Origin: DATMMS01 sp036824145
GTDB lineage: Bacteria > Chloroflexota > Dormibacteria > DASZGP01
Assembly (NCBI GenBank): GCA_036824145.1
Contig: DAITAT010000013.1
Span: forward strand, 1-36,399
Length of the DNA stretch: 36,399 bases
Reading direction: 5' to 3'
The position numbers and the translations under genes were made by a program. The notes beneath the pieces are model-generated. The model had not been told where the DNA came from. It saw only the letters and a list, made by a program, of their open reading frames with translations, and ran no database searches. This document shows positions 32,249 through 36,399 of the stretch, piece by piece (within the stretch, counting starts at the first letter, position 1; each line of letters starts with the position of its first letter).

Positions 32249-33499
32249 TCAGAGGCTGGCGGGGCGCTGCCCCAGGGCGACTTCGACGGTGCTGTTCTTG
32301 CCCGCGCGGAGCACCGTGAGTTTCACCTTGTCGCCCGGGTTGTGCTTGCTGAGGAGGCTGAAGACGGTGTTGTCGAGGTCGATGTCCTGGCTGTCGAGCG
32401 CCAGGATGATGTCACCTTGCTTGATCCCAGCCTTGTCCGCGGGCGAGCCGGCGGTCACATTTGAGACCAGCGCGCCGTGGTCCACGCTCAGGTTCTGGCT
32501 GGCCTGCAACTGGCTGTCGATGGCGCGGTAGGTGATGCCGATGAAGGGGTGCTGAACCGATCCGTGGGCGAGGATCTGCACCGCGATGTCCCGAGCCCGG
32601 TTGCTCGGGATGGCGAAGCCGATGCCCTGGGCCACGTCACCGCTCCCGGGGTCGGTACCGGCGATGGCCGTGTTGACGCCGATCACCTGCCCTGACAGGT
32701 TGACCAGCGGACCGCCGCTGTTGCCGTGGTTGATGGCGGCGTCGGTCTGGAGCATGTCGTCCATCTCGCTGCTGCCCCCCAGGGTGCGGTGCAGCGCAGA
32801 GATCACGCCCGCGGTAACGGTGTTGCGGAAGTCTCCCAGGGCGCTGCCGATGGCGAGCACCGCCTGGCCCGGCTGCAGGTCGGAGGACGAGCCGAACTCC
32901 GCGACTCCCGGGACCTTGTCGTCGACCTTGAGCACGGCCAGGTCGTCAAGTGGATCGCGACCGGTGAGCTTGGCCCTGACGTGGGTCTTGCCCGCGGCGA
33001 AGAGAACAGTGAAGGTGTCGCCGCTGGCGACGACGTGGTCGTTGGTCAGGATGTGGCCGTCGCTGTCGAAGATGATGCCGGTTCCAAGCGCCCCCGAGGT
33101 TGGGCCGCTGCTGCCGCTGGGTCCCCCGGCGGCGCCCTGGGTCGCCGTGATCGTGACGGTGGCGGGGCCCACTTTCTTGGCGGCGTCGATCGTGGCCAGG
33201 CTCTCCGCCACCGTGACATTGCCCTTGGGCAGGTCGTTGGACGCCACCAGGCCGCTGACCACGTGGGGCGCGCGACTGCCGGCGATATATCCGGCCAGCG
33301 AACCGGCGACGATGGCAGCGACAAGCAGGAGGACGACCACGCCGAAGCCAACGCCGCCACTGCGCGCCTGGGGCGTGGGAGCGTATGCCGGGGGGGTCCA
33401 GGGCTCCGGGAGAGGATCGGCGGCTTGAGCGCGGGAATCAGGTGCCGGCGGCGGTAGCTCAGGCGCCGGCGTTTGAGGGTCGGGAACCTGGCTGGGCAT
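32249..33499 (-). CDS. HtrA/DegP-type membrane-anchored serine protease with one PDZ domain
   Basis: Envelope quality-control protease. A 48-residue Pro-rich cytoplasmic head is followed by one TM helix (~50-73). The trypsin-like domain has catalytic H155 (ILTNDHVVA), D186 (DPLDDLAVLKV) and S261 (HGNSGGPL). A single PDZ domain runs from ~318 to the end (GSPADKAGIKQGDIILALDSQDI). The 416-aa layout matches actinobacterial-type HtrA/PepD. ATG start with GGAGG four bases upstream. First gene of an htrA-regulator-kinase operon. Confidence 0.95.
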   Translation of the reverse strand: MPSQVPDPQTPAPELPPPAPDSRAQAADPLPEPWTPPAYAPTPQARSGGVGFGVVVLLLVAAIVAGSLAGYIAGSRAPHVVSGLVASNDLPKGNVTVAESLATIDAAKKVGPATVTITATQGAAGGPSGSSGPTSGALGTGIIFDSDGHILTNDHVVASGDTFTVLFAAGKTHVRAKLTGRDPLDDLAVLKVDDKVPGVAEFGSSSDLQPGQAVLAIGSALGDFRNTVTAGVISALHRTLGGSSEMDDMLQTDAAINHGNSGGPLVNLSGQVIGVNTAIAGTDPGSGDVAQGIGFAIPSNRARDIAVQILAHGSVQHPFIGITYRAIDSQLQASQNLSVDHGALVSNVTAGSPADKAGIKQGDIILALDSQDIDLDNTVFSLLSKHNPGDKVKLTVLRAGKNSTVEVALGQRPASL

Positions 33500-33640
33500 G
33501 GAGCCTCCAATGTGGTCGCCTGCTGAGCCGAGGCTATCGGTATTTGATTAGAGCGCCGTTAGGCTCGATCTGGGATCTCAACCATATCGGCGGCTGCCCG
33601 CTGCCTGTCACTGGTCGTCATTGGCGCCAAAGTCTGATGT
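33500..33640. promoter_or_regulatory. Intergenic region holding the htrA promoter
   Basis: 141 bp between htrA and the orphan RNA, which diverge. On the minus strand TTGAGA and AT-rich CTAATCAAATACC are candidate elements, but no pair has good spacing. Nothing else recognisable. Confidence 0.3.
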
Positions 33641-33646
33641 TAGAAT
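33641..33646 (+). promoter_or_regulatory. Promoter of the orphan plus-strand RNA
   Basis: TGTTAGAAT, an extended -10, on the plus strand. Predicted start near 33653. GTTAGAATCGG is identical to the box before tRNA-Leu and nearly so before rpmB. The -35 is weak (TCATTG at 17 bp). Confidence 0.5.
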
Positions 33647-33652
33647 CGGGGC

Positions 33653-33930
33653 GAATTATCAGATCGGGCTGTCCGAGCCCCTCGCAACCGCCAGGAGGTG
33701 GTGCCGATGGAATGTAGAAAACGTATTTGCAACGCAACGGTGGAGATAAAGGACAGCGCGGTCGATAAAAGGGCTCTGACGGCCACAGCGTAGGCGCGCA
33801 ACGCTTGCGCGAGTCAAAGCCGGACCTTCGAGCCGATCAAGGGGTTGGCATCTGAGGGCGTCTGGCGAGTCCACCACCAAGCGCCAAGCTGGAAAAATGA
33901 GGCCCCGGAGAAATCTGGGGCCTCTTTCTT
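33653..33930 (+). ncRNA. Orphan RNA with SAM-I/SAM-IV-like aptamer and intrinsic terminator
   Basis: A plus-strand unit from an extended -10 box to a strong terminator, with no convincing protein gene. Its first ~100 nt resemble SAM riboswitches. P1 is TTATC (33656-33660) with GATAA (33745-33749). Then AGA. P2 is GGGCT/AGCCC (33666-33680). Next is CGCAACC, which starts P3 (ACCGCC-AGGA-GGTGGT, 33687-33702), followed by GTGCCGAT, corresponding to the SAM-I GGTGCYAAT. The P2 loop GTCC can pair with GGAC (33751-33754) in a pseudoknot. Downstream is a 7-bp hairpin at 33795-33811. A 28-codon ORF (33707-33793) with GGAGG upstream overlaps the aptamer. It is orphaned: the next gene downstream is on the opposite strand. 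Confidence 0.5.
33892..33930. terminator. Bidirectional intrinsic terminator
   Basis: GAGGCCCC (33899-33906), a 10-nt loop and GGGGCCTC (33917-33924). The plus strand continues TTTCTT and the minus strand ATTTTTCC. It can end the orphan RNA (plus) and the cpaE-like gene (minus, stop at 33954). Confidence 0.9.
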
Positions 33931-33953
33931 GGTCAACATCCGCTCTTGCGGGT

Positions 33954-35123
33954 TCAGCTGGCGGCCAGCACCCCGTTGCGCTCCTCGTGGCGCTCCACCA
34001 GGTCGTTGGCGAGTTTTTGCAGGGCCACCGCGGTTGGATCTCCCGGGCGCTCCAGGATGTAGGCCCGGCCGACGTCGACGGCGCGGTGCAGCTGTTCGCC
34101 CCCGTACGGCAGGGTGATCGCGTCACGGCCCAGCCCTCGCTCAACCTGCTGGGCGGTCAACCTGGCCTTCGGCACCAGGTGATTGACCACCAGCAGGATC
34201 TTCGCCGGATCGATGGCGAGAACCTCGACAGCCTCCAGGAGCGAACGGGTGACCAGGACCGAGATTACCTCGGGCGGACAGGTGATCACGAGGTGGTCTG
34301 AGTTCTCCCAGAGGTCCAGCATCACCTCGCGGAAAGACGGTCGACCGTCGACGACGAGATGGTCGTACATCCGGCGCAGCCGCTCGATGATCTTGGGCAG
34401 CGAGCCTTCGGGAATCAGCTCCGAGTCGCCTGGCCGGGCCACCGCGGGAACCACCCGCAGACCGCTTGAGTGGCGAAGAAGCATGCCGTCGAACTCAGTG
34501 TCGGAGACGTTGGAGACAGCCGCCTCGGCGACGTCCCTGAGGGTGTACACCGGCCGCAGGTCAAGCATCATCGCGGATGTCCCGAACTCGAGGTTCAGGT
34601 CCAGGAGCGCGGTTGTCGCGCCTCGGCGCTGGGCCAGCGCGACCCCCAGGCTGGTGGCCACGAAGGTCTTGCCGCTGCCCCCGCGGGCGCTGATGACGCA
34701 GATCGAGTGGGCCGGGGCGTTCTCCCCCGAGGTGCCCGGGCGATCGCCTGCGGCGGCGGCCAACATCCGGGCCAGGCGGTCGCCGATGTCCTGGACCTTG
34801 GCGTCGCGGCGCATGCATTCGTCAGCGCCGGCAGCGATCGCCTCCCGGACCTTGGCGTCGGTGGCGTTGCCCGCCAGCACCATGATCTGGATCCGCGCGG
34901 TCACGGGGCTCGCCCTTAGCTGCCGCACCAGGTGGAGCCCGTCCACGCCCTTGAGGTTTTCCTCGCAGAGCACGGCGTCGGGCACGCCAGCGTTGAACCG
35001 CAGGGACTCATCAGCGGTGCGTACCGTCTCCACCTCATAGCCGGCCTTGGTGAAGTAGAAGCGCAGCATCTTGCGGAAGGTCTCTGAAGTCGCTACCACC
35101 TGGACGCGCTTGATGTCAGTCAT
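33954..35123 (-). CDS. CpaE-like protein: pseudo-receiver plus ParA/MinD ATPase
   Basis: 389 aa from ATG 35123. Residues ~4-122 form a response-regulator receiver, but the phospho-acceptor position is Glu54 (AVLCEENLKGVDG) and the usual Lys near 105 is missing, so it is probably phosphorylation-independent. Residues ~140-380 are a ParA/MinD ATPase with P-loop ARGGSGKT (146-153). The signature Lys of deviant Walker A is Arg147, and DLNLEFGTSAMMLDLRPVYTL is the CpaE-type switch. CpaE proteins position type IV/Tad pilus machinery at poles. No other tad/cpa gene is in the window. GTG 35132 is an alternative start. Confidence 0.88.
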   Translation of the reverse strand: MTDIKRVQVVATSETFRKMLRFYFTKAGYEVETVRTADESLRFNAGVPDAVLCEENLKGVDGLHLVRQLRASPVTARIQIMVLAGNATDAKVREAIAAGADECMRRDAKVQDIGDRLARMLAAAAGDRPGTSGENAPAHSICVISARGGSGKTFVATSLGVALAQRRGATTALLDLNLEFGTSAMMLDLRPVYTLRDVAEAAVSNVSDTEFDGMLLRHSSGLRVVPAVARPGDSELIPEGSLPKIIERLRRMYDHLVVDGRPSFREVMLDLWENSDHLVITCPPEVISVLVTRSLLEAVEVLAIDPAKILLVVNHLVPKARLTAQQVERGLGRDAITLPYGGEQLHRAVDVGRAYILERPGDPTAVALQKLANDLVERHEERNGVLAAS

Positions 35124-35134
35124 GAAGGACACTC

Positions 35135-35140
35135 AATATA
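35135..35140 (-). promoter_or_regulatory. Possible cpaE-like gene promoter -10
   Basis: TATATT on the minus strand, 11 nt before ATG 35123, giving a leader of only a few bases. No Shine-Dalgarno site is present. Tentative. Confidence 0.3.
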
Positions 35141-35191
35141 GGCCCCAACCCCGCCTGATTCCACCCCCAATTGGGCCCAGGCAAGGAAAAA

Positions 35192-35313
<122 letters not shown>

Positions 35314-35440
35314 CTTTGTTTATCTATTCAATTGTCGGCGCGTTGAAGCGCCGGTTGACGCTTTTGAGGCGCCGGAACGAACTAGCGAAGAAGCTTCAGA
35401 TCGCCATTGCTGGCATGGACACTGTGTAGTGGGATAGGTA
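35314..35440 (-). other. 23S-5S spacer
   Basis: 127-bp spacer. It holds GC-rich repeats of GGCGC/GCGCC (35338-35376) that can form processing stems. No tRNA is seen. Confidence 0.6.

Positions 35441-36399
<959 letters not shown>

Noticed and set aside
33707..33793. 28-aa ORF with GGAGG upstream as a real gene
   Set aside because: It overlaps the putative P3-P1 of the aptamer and has no recognisable product; the GGAGG is part of the P3 hairpin. Kept only as a remark in the ncRNA entry.
33653..33930. tmRNA
   Set aside because: No GGATTCGAC-type 5' motif and no T-arm; the CCACCA at ~33880 is not preceded by a pairing acceptor strand.

Overview
A high-GC stretch of bacterial chromosome, almost entirely housekeeping genes and almost all on the minus strand. 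Gene order (rpmF-fabD-fabG-acpP-rnc-smc-ftsY / ylxM-ffh-rpsP-khpA-rimM-trmD-rplS-rnhB-yraN), the fatty-acid kinase pair FakA/FakB with an Asp23-type gene, DegV, a DivIVA-like protein beside coaD, and a CpaE-type ATPase point to the Terrabacteria side of the tree. GC-rich codons, frequent GTG/TTG starts and several apparently leaderless promoters fit an uncultivated Chloroflexota/Dormibacterota- or Actinobacteria-like lineage. That placement is inference; the 23S fragment at the right edge would settle it.

Layout, left to right. 1-190: junction between a DUF2127-like fragment (plus) and a comM lacking its 3' half (minus). 1149-6430: ylxM-ffh-rpsP-khpA-rimM-trmD-rplS-rnhB-yraN, tightly coupled by ATGA/GTGA overlaps, driven from a leaderless promoter with an operator-like palindrome. 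6482-10350: smc, ftsY and a DUF2007 protein; the SMC is only 877 aa and has no recognisable hinge. 10485-13349: rpmF-fabD-fabG, then acpP-rnc. 13390-20153: asp23-fakA-fakB-recG, a 197-nt highly structured non-coding element, then rsmD-coaD-DivIVA-like. 20305-21733: the only two plus-strand protein genes, rpmB and a multi-pass membrane protein. 21730-25440: FMN riboswitch followed by ribD-ribE-ribBA-ribH. 25475-30039: rlmN, a YugP-type zinc peptidase, and a small operon of ThDP enzyme, FlK-like thioesterase and hexapeptide acyltransferase. 30082-33499: tRNA-Leu(GAG) and an htrA-response regulator-histidine kinase operon. 33641-33930: a plus-strand transcription unit without a convincing gene, whose 5' end resembles a SAM-I/SAM-IV aptamer and which ends in a bidirectional terminator. 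33954-35123: CpaE-like protein. 35192-36399: 5S and the 3' part of 23S rRNA.

How the genes work together: the left two thirds couples co-translational targeting (Ffh/FtsY), ribosome proteins and maturation (bS16, bL19, RimM, TrmD, KhpA, RNase III), initiation of fatty-acid synthesis and fatty-acid salvage (FabD/FabG/ACP, FakA/FakB), and chromosome maintenance (SMC, RecG, RNase HII). The right third adds riboflavin synthesis and an envelope protease with its own two-component system.

Most worth following up: the hinge-less SMC, the orphan SAM-aptamer-like RNA, the 197-nt inverted-repeat element abutting the rsmD start codon, and the leaderless promoters with perfect operator palindromes at comM and ylxM.
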